Of a DNA stretch of 64,000 nt, positions 13,511 to 23,351 are shown piece after piece; the first letter of the stretch is position 1; every line of letters begins with the position of its first letter. Origin of the DNA: Corythucha ciliata (taxonomy: Eukaryota; Arthropoda; Insecta; Hemiptera; Tingidae); contig CM075939.1 of assembly GCA_038030265.1 (NCBI GenBank), positions 52,371,253 through 52,435,252 on the forward strand, written 5' to 3'. The notes beneath the pieces are model-generated. The model saw only the letters and a list, made by a program, of their open reading frames with translations, was not told the origin of the DNA and did not search any database. The position numbers and the translations under genes were made by a program.

Positions 13511-13769
13511 AAATACAAATTATTATGAAATTAGTTCAATCGTCGACTCGTTGGTATATGAAGTGAAAAGTTCTGCTCGAAAAAAAAGTAAAGAAATAAG
13601 TGATAGGTAACAAAGCATGCAACGCTGTTTTTTATTAAACATTTTACGTTTGAAAAGTGCTCGTGATACAATTTTGGACCGTAATTTATAGTTCCATCGC
13701 GAAACAGCCATATCAAAGCCCAAAACTACCGGTTTCGCTGGCTTCGAGGCTGGAAACCCCATCAAGTCG

Positions 13770-13770
<1 letters not shown>

Positions 13771-13800
<30 letters not shown>

Positions 13801-16800
13801 TTTTTTTATTATTAAACGGGGAGGGAAGCCCAGAAGAAACTATCTCCTACCAAACTCGACCTATAAGATCTATTGTGGTGTCCCCTCAGGTTGCCTGCCA
13901 AGAAAGACGCTAGTTATCAAGCGTCCTCCACCACCACTCCTTAACGAAGTTGAGGATATTTCCCGTAGCCATCCTGGAGATGTCCTCCGGTTGAAGCACA
14001 TCATTTCCAAGATGTAGAAAGCGTAACCGCCCCAGAGCCTGGCACTCACACAGTACGTGCTCTGCTGTTTCCACGGCCAGGTCGCAAAATCTGCAAATGT
14101 CCGTGTCAGACTTCTCCATTAGTCTGAGTGTATATCGAAGGGAACAATGTCCCGTTAGGAGTCCCACCAAGATTCTAAGGTCTCCTCGGCTCAGAGAGAT
14201 CAGGCCCTTCTCCGATCGTCCCTTTGGAGTGACAAAGAGCTTGGCCTGCCTGAGACCTGGTTGTCTAACCCAGTGTTCACGATGCCTCTCGTCCAACCAC
14301 GCCTGCACCTGCCTCTTCGTGAAGGACTTCGTGACCCCGAGACTTGGCTCCGGGCCCACGTAAGGCATCTCTGATCCTCTCTTCGCGAGTTGATCAGTCA
14401 TTTCATTCCCCTCAAACCCCTTGTGACCCGGCACCCACATCAAAGTAAGGCTGTTTGCCGTTGCCACAGGCCTGAGGGCTTCAAGACATCCCCAAACTAG
14501 CTTCGAATTCACGACGCTTGAGCCTAGGGCTTTAAGAGCCGCCTGGCTGTCAGACAGGATAAAGATCTTCGCTTTCCGGAGACCCCTCTCACTAATCTTC
14601 CGCGCACAAGCTTCTATAGCGTAGATCTCCGCCTGAAAGATGGTGGCGGTCGTCCCAAGGGACTCCCAATGCTGAAGCCTGGGGCCAAAGACCCCAATGC
14701 CAGCACCCCCATCCTTCACAGATCCATCAGTATACCATACTTGCGTGCCGAGCTTAAACCTCGGCAAACCCTTATCCCAACGGTCGCGGTTGCCTATGTC
14801 GACCTTAAAGGGTTTTTCAAAATCCATCCTCACATGCATGAGATCCGTAACGACTTCAGCCGCCTCACTACATGCAACTTCCTCCAGAACACGCAAGTGC
14901 CCAACCTGGACACCCCGCTTCACGTACTCCGCCCGCAGCAGTCTCACCGCCGCCATATATGCGGTCGCCTGCACATGAAAGTGCAGGGGAGGCATGTCCA
15001 GTAACACCTCCATGGCTGCCGTCGGGCACGAATGCATAGCACCCGTTACTCCAAGACAGGCCTGGCGCTGCAACTTACTCAGCAAGGCCTGGACTGTCCC
15101 TTGTTTCGTCTTCTGCCACCATAGGAGTGAGCCATAGGTGACGATAGGCCTAACAACGGCTGTATACAGCCACAACACCATTTTTGGCTTTAGACCCCAT
15201 GTTTTGCCAAACATTTTCCGACCAGCCCACAATGCGAACGTGGCCTTATTCAGCACCCTCTTGATATGCGAGGTCCATTTGAGCCCCTGATCCAGGGTAA
15301 CTCCAAGGTACTTGACTTCTTTTCCTACTTTCAACACTTCTCCATTCAGTCGAACTACCTTTAATGCCAGCTTCCTCCACCTGGTAAATGCAACAAGGGT
15401 GGTCTTCTCAGGGTTAACCCTGAGACCATGCCTGCTGCACCATCGCTGCACTATGTTAAGGGCACCCTGCATCCTACTGGATATGGTATCATCAAATTTG
15501 CCCCTAACTAGAATCGCAAGGTCATCCGCGTAACCAACTACCTCATAACCCTGCTCCTTTAGGATAGCGAGAAGCTCGTCCACCACGAGCAACCAGAAGA
15601 GCAAAGGAGAGAGCACACCCCCCTGGGGACACCCCCTTGAGGGCAACACGGAAACAGTCTCCCCTCCCAGCTCCGAAGTCACGACGCGGCATTCCAGCAT
15701 CCCCTTGATCCATTTCACTGAAGATGGATCAACACCTCTGCTCCTTACTGCAGCCTCCATAGAGTCATAGGTGGTGTTATCAAAAGCACCACCTATGTCC
15801 AGGAAGCAGCCCAGCGCAGTTTCTTTCGCCTCCAGAGATTTCTCAACCTTACCCACCAGTTCGTTTAGGGCGGTCTCAGTAGACTTGCCCGCCTGGTAGG
15901 CATGCTGCCCCCTATGGATTGGTTTAATTTTAAGGCAACCGTCCTTGATATCCAGGCCAATTACCTTTTCCATTGTTTTAAGGAGGAAGGACATGAGGCT
16001 TATGGGTCGGTACGCCTTTGCCTGGGTCGAGGAGTTTGCTCCCGACTTAAGAATGAACACAACCCTGACCTCCCTCCATGCCTTCGGTATATACGATAAT
16101 GCATAACTTGCCCTAAATATCCTTCTGAGACGCGGCTCCAGGACCTCCAGACCACGCTGTAGCATGACCGGGAATATCCCGTCCGGCCCAGGGGATTTAT
16201 AGGGCTTAAATGAGCCGATAGCCCATTTAATTTTCGCGGGCGTAAACAATTTCCCCGATGCGCTCCATATTGCATTATTAGCTGGCTGGCAGTCAGCCAC
16301 CACTTCGCCCTGAACATCTGAGGCCCCTGCATCCCTGGAATCAGGAAAATGACTTCGCAGGAGGACCTCCAGGGTCTCTTTAGCGCTCTCGGTGTACGCC
16401 CCATCTGCCTTTTTCATTAGACCAATTTGGCCCGGGCTCTGTAGTCTGCCCATAACGGACACATTCTCCATCCCCTCACAGAAGGTCCTCCACGTAGCCC
16501 GCTTTGCTTTCCTAAGGGCCTTGTTGTACTCCGTGAGGGAGTGCCTATAAACCTCCCACTCCCCACGTGATCTGGCCCTATTGTAAAGCCTCCTCGTTTC
16601 TCTTCTGAGCATCTCCAGCTCATTGTTCCACCAAGGGACTTCCCTGTTCCCCTTCTTCACCTTAACAGGACAGCTTTCCTCATACGCACTGAGGACCGCT
16701 GAATTGATCGCCTCCACCGCCCTATCGAGATCGGCGTGGCACTGAATGTCCAGGTCCATCTCAGACAACTCCTGTTCAAGATGCCCCTTAAAGACCTCCC

Positions 16801-16864
16801 AATCCGCGTTCTTGGGATTTCGATACTCTGTACTTCTAACCCTAGGAAACTCGACCTCAACTTA
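13771..16864 (-). mobile_element. 5'-truncated LINE with poly(A) tail (LOA/R1-type)
   Basis: On the minus strand the element runs from an unclear 5' boundary near 16864, through one long open frame, a 3' untranslated region of about 110 bp, and a 28-nt poly(A) tail (T run at 13772-13799 on the given strand). The frame lacks the N-terminal endonuclease, and ORF1 is also missing. This is the usual outcome of incomplete target-primed reverse transcription. I searched the flanks for a target-site duplication and found no convincing one. Confidence 0.9.
13910..16861 (-). CDS. LINE ORF2 fragment: reverse transcriptase plus RNase H
   Basis: The frame is open for about 984 codons up to a stop at 16862-16864. 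The first usable internal ATG lies near 16759, so no genuine start is claimed. Reverse transcriptase motifs are AKAYRPISLMSF, the motif-A string GCFLDIGGAFDNT, the motif-B string RGCPQGGVLSPLLF and the catalytic GYADDLAILV. A C-terminal RNase H domain follows, with VWYTDGSVKDGGAGIGV, FQAEIYAIEA, LSDSQAALKAL and GNEMTDQLAKRG, so its acidic residues appear present. The protein ends with a Cys/His cluster, CRFCDLAVETAEHVLCEC. RT followed by RNase H and such a finger is known from the R1, LOA and I groups. The missing part is the apurinic-type endonuclease. The frame has no internal stops, so the copy looks young, but without endonuclease it should not be autonomous. Confidence 0.92.
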   Translation of the reverse strand, partial: VEVEFPRVRSTEYRNPKNADWEVFKGHLEQELSEMDLDIQCHADLDRAVEAINSAVLSAYEESCPVKVKKGNREVPWWNNELEMLRRETRRLYNRARSRGEWEVYRHSLTEYNKALRKAKRATWRTFCEGMENVSVMGRLQSPGQIGLMKKADGAYTESAKETLEVLLRSHFPDSRDAGASDVQGEVVADCQPANNAIWSASGKLFTPAKIKWAIGSFKPYKSPGPDGIFPVMLQRGLEVLEPRLRRIFRASYALSYIPKAWREVRVVFILKSGANSSTQAKAYRPISLMSFLLKTMEKVIGLDIKDGCLKIKPIHRGQHAYQAGKSTETALNELVGKVEKSLEAKETALGCFLDIGGAFDNTTYDSMEAAVRSRGVDPSSVKWIKGMLECRVVTSELGGETVSVLPSRGCPQGGVLSPLLFWLLVVDELLAILKEQGYEVVGYADDLAILVRGKFDDTISSRMQGALNIVQRWCSRHGLRVNPEKTTLVAFTRWRKLALKVVRLNGEVLKVGKEVKYLGVTLDQGLKWTSHIKRVLNKATFALWAGRKMFGKTWGLKPKMVLWLYTAVVRPIVTYGSLLWWQKTKQGTVQALLSKLQRQACLGVTGAMHSCPTAAMEVLLDMPPLHFHVQATAYMAAVRLLRAEYVKRGVQVGHLRVLEEVACSEAAEVVTDLMHVRMDFEKPFKVDIGNRDRWDKGLPRFKLGTQVWYTDGSVKDGGAGIGVFGPRLQHWESLGTTATIFQAEIYAIEACARKISERGLRKAKIFILSDSQAALKALGSSVVNSKLVWGCLEALRPVATANSLTLMWVPGHKGFEGNEMTDQLAKRGSEMPYVGPEPSLGVTKSFTKRQVQAWLDERHREHWVRQPGLRQAKLFVTPKGRSEKGLISLSRGDLRILVGLLTGHCSLRYTLRLMEKSDTDICRFCDLAVETAEHVLCECQALGRLRFLHLGNDVLQPEDISRMATGNILNFVKEWWWRTLDN

Positions 16865-16869
16865 GGTTA

Positions 16870-17163
16870 CTGTCTGACCTTCTCTGTGCGCTCCGTGCTC
16901 CTTCTCTGCGTCCTTCTGTGTGAAGAAGGAGGTGGATTCAGTCGTTTTCTGTGCACCTTCCACTGGTGACAGTTTGGCTCTCACCCGAGTGCTATCAACT
17001 CCGTGAAACGAACATGGATTTTTGAAAGAGCCAAATCAGCGAAATTTAACTGATCAGAATCAAAACCCGCGAATTTAAGGTTTCTGCCAAAGAAAACCCG
17101 AAAATTTGGGGCCTTTGAAAGAGCAAACCCTAAAAGTTGGGGTTTAACCGCAAGGAGAAGGAC
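16870..17163 (+). repeat. Short run of type-B ~30-bp repeats
   Basis: From about 16990 the sequence repeats variants of GAAAGAGCCAAA and GCGAAATTT at roughly 30-40-bp spacing. Similar units recur near 21.4, 41.8, 49.1-49.9 and 51.0-51.2 kb. The first 100 bases next to the LINE are not assigned. Confidence 0.5.
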
Positions 17164-18680
17164 CAGTGGTAGTGGTTTTCAAAAGAATTATTACAGCACC
17201 GTTTATAGCCGTACGATCACCCCTCCCCCCAGAGCTATACAAGTATACGAACAAAGGGACACCAGTACCAACGCTCCAAAGAGCTCTTTCTCAACTTTCA
17301 AGCAGCCGGAAAGGTCCGCGTGCGTCTAGCTGCTTCCTTCGACTTCAGACCCCACGGTAGGGGCGAGAGAGGCGGACCGCCTCGGGTCTCCCATCAGACG
17401 GAGCCCCCGAAAAGCTTAAATACGAAAAAATGAAGATTTTTAGGTTATCCGTGGACGTGAGGTATGTGAAGAGGTCGGACGTTTGGACAGCGATTTTGCT
17501 ACTTTCTACGTTTCGTTAGGTTCATAAGCCCAGTAAAGTGCTGATCGGCAATTTGCAACTTGCTGATGCAGCAAAAAAAATCGCTAATATTCGTGGCTAT
17601 AACTGCAAAAATCTCTGATCCGTGGTCTCGCGATGCAATCTTCCAGACTAAAATTGAGAGAAAATTGCTGATTCGCAGTGCATGCAGGAAATTCTACAAA
17701 TAAATTGTGGAAATCAATGCAAAAGTGTTGTTTTTCGACCAATCCCGCGGTTAAAATTGAGAAAACGCGCTATAATAGTGACAAAAAAAGACGCTTTTAA
17801 ACGGCCCATACACGCTCAATAAATATTGCGCAAATTAAATATTGTACAAATTTATTTCGCAATAATTATTGTACAATTATGGACACCTTTAGGTTAAAAT
17901 TGGGCAAAAATGGCAAATTCACAACTGAAATTGCGAAAAATCGCTCATTCGCGTATTATAAGAATAAGGGAATAGATGTAAATTCGCCGCAAAATTAGCA
18001 GAAAACGAGCTATTTCACTGCTGAAATTGAGAAAAATCGCTAATTTGCAGTTTGCAGATATTAGAGACTTTTAGCAACACCACCGCTAACGCTAACGCAA
18101 ACGATAAATCAGTCGTTGCTTGTTTACGAAACATCTGATTGGTTAAAATTTGAAAATAAAGTTTCCGGAGGATTTAACGGGAGAGTGTTATAAAACTCAC
18201 TACATATCAAGTTGATGAAAAACGTTAATTCCCGGATACAAATGAAATTGAAAAATCACTAATTAGCGCGGCTAAAAATTGCTCATGCGTAAGGTGAACC
18301 AACAAAATCCTCATTTGTGAAACGCCCTGTTTTTCGCGGCTAATATTGAGGAAAACGTTTAAGAAAAACGCTAATTGTGAGCTAAAAAGAAAAAAAAATG
18401 AGAAAAATTCCAATCCCTGCTAAAAAAAAATTGAAAAAATCGCTAATTTGCTGCTAAAAGTGAGGAAAGCGCCAAAACTTGTGGAACATTAAGAATTATC
18501 GCTCACGGGATTAAAACGGGATAGATTCAATAAATTCATTAGATTCGCGGGATAGATTCAAGAGAGAGCAGGCTGGGTTGAACGATGGCTAAAATGTGAA
18601 GTTACCCCCCTCCTCACCCTCGAACGAGATTTCAATCTGGTCCCCCTTCCCACTAGGACAAATTCCTACCTACGCCACTG
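17164..18680. mobile_element. hAT-like element, second copy of the 4450-6452 family
   Basis: The right end is clear: read inward it begins CAGTGGCGTAGGTAGG. The left end, CAGTGGTAGTGG, looks like a damaged version. Flanking octamers AGAAGGAC and AGAGTGGC agree at five of eight positions, consistent with an old target duplication. The interior follows the 4450 element in order: CAGAGCT and AAGTATACGA near the left end, a CGCGGTTAAAATTGAG block, type-A repeats, then C-rich tracts before the right end. This copy is 1517 bp against 2003 bp. No transposase is encoded. Confidence 0.68.
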
Positions 18681-21600
18681 AGAGTGGCCTCGCCAGATGA
18701 CGACCACACCGTGGTTTTTATACGGAGGAAAATATTTCCCGAAGTTAGACTTCCACCCGCACGACACAGTGAACCTGACCGCGTTCGTCGAGTGCGTGAC
18801 ATTTTGAACGCCACTCGCATCAGCCTCGCTACGAAAAAATCAACGGGAATACACTCATATAACACAAAATGTTTAATTTGAGACGACAAATACTGTCCTC
18901 ACTCATTCAAATTACTTTTTTTTTTTTCAAATTAAATGAATCACTTTGTTCCCTCTGCTACTCAAATTTAACACGTTTTTCCAGTGCAACCAGATTGTCA
19001 CTTGTGTAATGAGAAAAGTGTCGAGCGATAGCACATTTTAATACTTTGTTTTAACGCCGATTTGTTTATATTTGATAAATTAACTCTCCACGCTTTTTTC
19101 CTCCCTTGTATCTCTTTTTCATCCTGTTTTTCCTCTGTCGACGATTTTCAACATCATCCCCCTCCCCTTTTTGTCCTCGACCATTACCGTTGAACCGCAC
19201 ATATTTGATTATCTCATTTGCACAATTAACTTGTCGCATTAAACCTCATCTCTCTCAGTTCTCACGAGTCCTTTTATTTGCCCGACGATTAGAGCGAGCC
19301 CGAGTTTTAAAACACCCGCACCCACCTCGTTGCCCGTCCTTCTCAAAACCGTCACTGGTATAGTGAGAGCAAAGTGCGGTTAAAATATCCGTGAAATTCC
19401 TGGTGTAGAGGACGGTGAGAGAGTGTGAGGAGGAAGTGACAGAGCCCTTCCACTAGGCCTCTCTTTTCTCCCTTTAATAGATTTGAACTCACCGTGTTCG
19501 AACGTGTGGATTAAATCGGCATTCACGAGTGACCGAATTTCATTAGCTTTTTAATTAGTCGGCTAATGAGTAAATGAGTCTGCCTTAATTTGCGTGGGGA
19601 AGGAGATTTTAAATACAAAAATGAGCGAACCATAGGAGAGATGGTGAGGGAGAAAAATTAAGTTGGAAATTGAATCACGTGGTAAAGTTTTCACAGTTTG
19701 CAATCCTCAGTCACCACATCCCGCACGCGTTTCGCCTCGGCTCGGTAAACTCATTAATGCCGCCCATTCCCTTTCTCTGCGGTGCAATTATAGTTGATTA
19801 TGCCGAAAAATTCTGCGCCCCCCCCCCCCACGATTATTCTGAACAGTTAGCGGGTTCGCGGGTTTCGAACTGCTGTATCACCGTGCGCGGCATTCCTAAC
19901 CCTTTCGTTTCTAAATTGTATCTTTCCTGCATCAACCGACTCTTTGAGAGTTACAATGTTTCATAAAATGCGAATGTAATTTAGACCATTACAATGTTGC
20001 TTTATAATGTAAACAGTAACTTTTACGATCTTGAGCGAAGTTAATTAAACTTCTTTTTCAAATTCTTCTTCCTTTTCAAAAAATCATAAACGCTTGTTTT
20101 CCAAGAGTAGGGTACTTAGTTGTCATTTCATTCAGTCTCCCCCACCCACCCATGTCTTCCCAGATTTCTTTTTTTTTTTTTTTTTTACAATGCAGTTTAC
20201 AACAAAGTAGTCTGCGGGCAATCGGTTATAAAAGGAGGATTCCAGGGCGGCGACCCTGGAAACGCCACTTTTCAATCCCCCTACCCACCGTATCCACCCA
20301 TTCCGCTCCCACCAAAGAGAACCATCATCAACAACAACCTCGACACAATGTTGTTTATTGCTGATTAAACCCGAGAATTATGCCGGCTCTAGGACTCCGG
20401 TTGTAAACCTGTCAGCTCGCTCCAGGCCGAGGGCCTCTGGATATCTTCACAGCGTCATTAAATGCCTTGAAGAGAGAAAGGAGGGGCCTTTTTCTCCTCG
20501 CTCTTTCCCTCTCGCGCAACGGGTAGTAAAAATGGTCGTGAAGGGATTGCGAATTAGACTGAAGGAGTGGTTGTGGTGTGTTAAGAAGGGAGAGGCAGCT
20601 CAAAAGCATGAACAATTTTTTCGCTAATTAAGAAACTCAAGATTTTTATTTTTAATAACAATAAAAAGCATTGAAAACAATTTAAAAATTGTCACGGTAA
20701 ATCTCGAAAACAAATGAAAGTAGCGTGTAAAAAACAATAAATAATTAAGAACGAAAAAAAAATCGCGTATGACTGTAATCAAGAGTTGAGAAGTCTTTTT
20801 TGAAGTAGTCAGCAAAGTCTTTCCAGACCTAATTTGAACACCCCCCGCGGGCAAAGTAACATTGTTTTTTAGCCCTTAACCCTTCCACCCCCACCACCCC
20901 AACCTCGGCCAAAAGAATAAGTTCACGGGTGGTGGTAAAAGGGTTTGCCGCACTTGGCAAAGAACCTTTGTTCTTTTTTTTACCTTCTTCTTCTTCTTCG
21001 AGGGCTCTCCTTCACCTTTTTTTCTCTCTCCTTTGCTCTTCTTTTATGATACCTTCTCTAATGATATTTAAACAATACCTCGTTGCAACATTCTGCGTAT
21101 GTATACTGCCTTAAGTTTTGTCAGAGGGGAGCATGTAAAACTCGAACAAATTGTATTGTGTGTAAAAAGGTTGTTCATGGTGCAAATGGCTTTCACGAGG
21201 ACGGGCGAGCGTTAAACGAGATTCCACAATCGTCTGTTGAAAGAGTGTTCATACTAAATCGGTTCGGTTGCATTTTGTGATTATTCCGTGAAGATGCCGG
21301 CGCTAATTAGCCCCTTTTGGTTTTTTTTTTTCCTGGACCTGGTCGAAACGAACGGATTTCGGTCTTTTGAATTATCCATCCCTGCGAAATGATTATTAAG
21401 GGATGAAATCCGCGAAATTGGGTTTTGTATTCACCAAACCTTCTGTGGCTGATTTTAGAAGGAGCCAATATCTGACAAACGAAATTGTTCTTTTGAATGA
21501 GCCAATGGCCACCACGTCACGTCATCGTTCCCATGTCCCATGTCACGATCACATCACAGTTCCTGTTGTTTAACTCTATCCTAGACGCTGTTACGCTGCG

Positions 21601-21694
21601 TCAGCGAGATGTCGAACAGATATCGTATGCTCTAGTGTCTATTATGTTCACCATCTAACGCCATAAATTTACGACATTGGGTTTCTAAAGGCCC
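18681..21694. other. Unassigned non-coding stretch
   Basis: I recognise no gene. A run of about 18 T lies near 20168, and pyrimidine-rich blocks are common. Type-B-like units (GCGAAATTGGG) appear near 21410-21480. The rest looks like single-copy DNA. Confidence 0.45.
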
Positions 21695-21821
21695 GTTCAC
21701 AGCCTCTATGTTTGTGTTGTGTGTGGTGTCTATGCAACCTATAAAAATGCTTCATTTTTCGATGGAATACATTTTTTTGGTTGCATAGACTCCACAGAAC
21801 GTAAACTTAGAGCTTGTGAAT
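21695..21821. mobile_element. Small foldback element, copy 1
   Basis: An outer arm beginning GTTCACAGCCTCTATG on the left pairs imperfectly with the right end, CTTAGAGCTTGTGAATG. An inner arm pairs TCTATGCAACC with GGTTGCATAGA. A related copy at 40251-40360 shares the arms and the loop word AAAATGCTTCATTTTTCGA. It is too short to encode protein. Confidence 0.65.
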
Positions 21822-22231
21822 GAACAAAGTTCGTGAATTTTGTTTTTGGACATTGTCTGGGCCGTTGTGACTTGTGAGTCAGTCTCGTGGGTTAAGTGGC
21901 CAAATTCATTAAGAAATAATTTATGATGTGTAACATTTAGAGATTCAGCCCGGAAATGCGGGCGATTTGACCCAATTCGAAAACGTTTAAAAGGATGAAT
22001 CGAAACAACGCCGCGCTTAATATTCACCATTTCAACCTCAATAAGCTTCTCGTCGGCGCGTTAGCGTAAGGGGGCGCAAGCGTTTTCCAGTAGGGGGGGG
22101 GGGAATGAACTTGTCCCCATGACCTTAAAGTTGAGACCAAACATACAAAATATAGGAAACTTCGGGAACGTCACATTTTTGTTTCTTTACGCTGCCTCTG
22201 AGTCCCTCAGCCCATACTCAATAACTGAGAG
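21822..22231. other. Unassigned non-coding stretch
   Basis: Nothing is recognised here apart from a G run near 22095. The stretch lies between a foldback element and a tandem-repeat region. Confidence 0.4.
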
Positions 22232-23351
22232 ATGCAGTCGGCAGGCCTGTCGAGAATGAGGGGGGGGGGGCACTGGGTCCTTTATCCCCGGGCCTGGTTT
22301 TCCTTGGGGGCCCGGATTTCAAAAATCAAGAAAAGGAAGAAAAAAAGGGAAAGCTTTACTGGGAGCTCAACTGTGGTTGAGACCTTTGCTGTGGTTGGAC
22401 TTTTGCAGTGGTTGGACCCTTGCTGTTGTTTGAGCTTGGCTGTGGTTTGACCTTGGCTGTGACTGGGCCTTCATTATGCTTGAGACGTTGCTGTCGTTTG
22501 AGGTTCTACTGTAATTACAACTTCGCTGAGATTGAACCGTGGCTTTGGTTGGGTCTTAAGGGGGTCATTGTACTGTGTTGTAGCCTTCTTGGTAGTTCTG
22601 GAATTTGTCTGCGATTGGAGCTTTACTGTGGTTTTATGTAGGCCTTTCGAGAAAGAAGCGAGGGTGGCACTGGGTCTGTTACTCACCCAGGTGAAAGGGC
22701 TTCATTGAGTTTCGTCCCTGGGTTCGAATACTCTCTCCAACGGTCCTGGTAGTTAGGTCCTGATCAAAATGCACCAAAGGGGGCTGTCTTTGCAAAAGTC
22801 GTCGTAAATGAGCGCCTGGACTTGCCATTTCGGTTAATTTTCTCGGCGACTCCAAGGCGGTCAACCGTGGTCCTGGGGCGTGGAGGCTCTTGAAGTTTTC
22901 GTTTACGTGACCACTGCCTTTATACGTTCTGACGAGGTTCGCTACCGTTTCATACTCGGACTTTTTAGTACAACTCGGCCTTGTAGGTATAACTCGGGCT
23001 TGTGGGTAGATGCTGGACTTTTAGGTGCTGGACTTGAATATAAGTAGGAAGTTGGACGTGTAAAAAGGTGCTGGACTTGTACAGATGGCGGACTTTTATA
23101 GCTGCCTGGCTTTATATAGAGGTTGGAAGTATATTGGCATTCAAATTTGCTGCCCTTAGAATATTGACGTTCAAATTTGCTGCACTTAGAATATTGACAA
23201 TCTTTATTTATTTAGCATTTATTTATTTAGCAGCCCCTCCCCCCGAGAACATTGCCATTTTTTTTGCTGCCCCCGGATTTTTTTTTACTGCATGCACAAT
23301 ATTTACATTTGTTGTGCTGAAAAATCAATATTGACATTTGTTTTGTTGCAC
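22232..23351. repeat. Block of several degenerate tandem repeats
   Basis: Three repeat types follow one another. At about 22370-22560, units of about 19-20 bp vary around TTGCTGTGGTTGGACC. At about 22935-23105, units vary around GGTGCTGGACTTGTA. At about 23130-23200, units of about 31 bp contain TTCAAATTTGCTGC and TTAGAATATTGAC. Two copies of a roughly 40-bp sequence containing GGCACTGGGTC lie in direct orientation near 22242 and 22643. I cannot assign these to a known element. Confidence 0.55.

Noticed and set aside
14097..16404. Frames overlapping the LINE in other frames or on the other strand
   Set aside because: They are shadows of the long RT-RNase H frame, which alone carries the family motifs.
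13750..17000. Target duplication of the LINE (ATCAAGTCGGG near 13760 against ATCAACTCCG near 16998)
   Set aside because: The match is imperfect and the second site lies about 130 bp beyond the end of LINE similarity.
22715..22735. B-box-like GGGTTCGAATACT as a second SINE
   Set aside because: It has only one box, no A box and no tail. It lies next to degenerate repeats and is likely chance.
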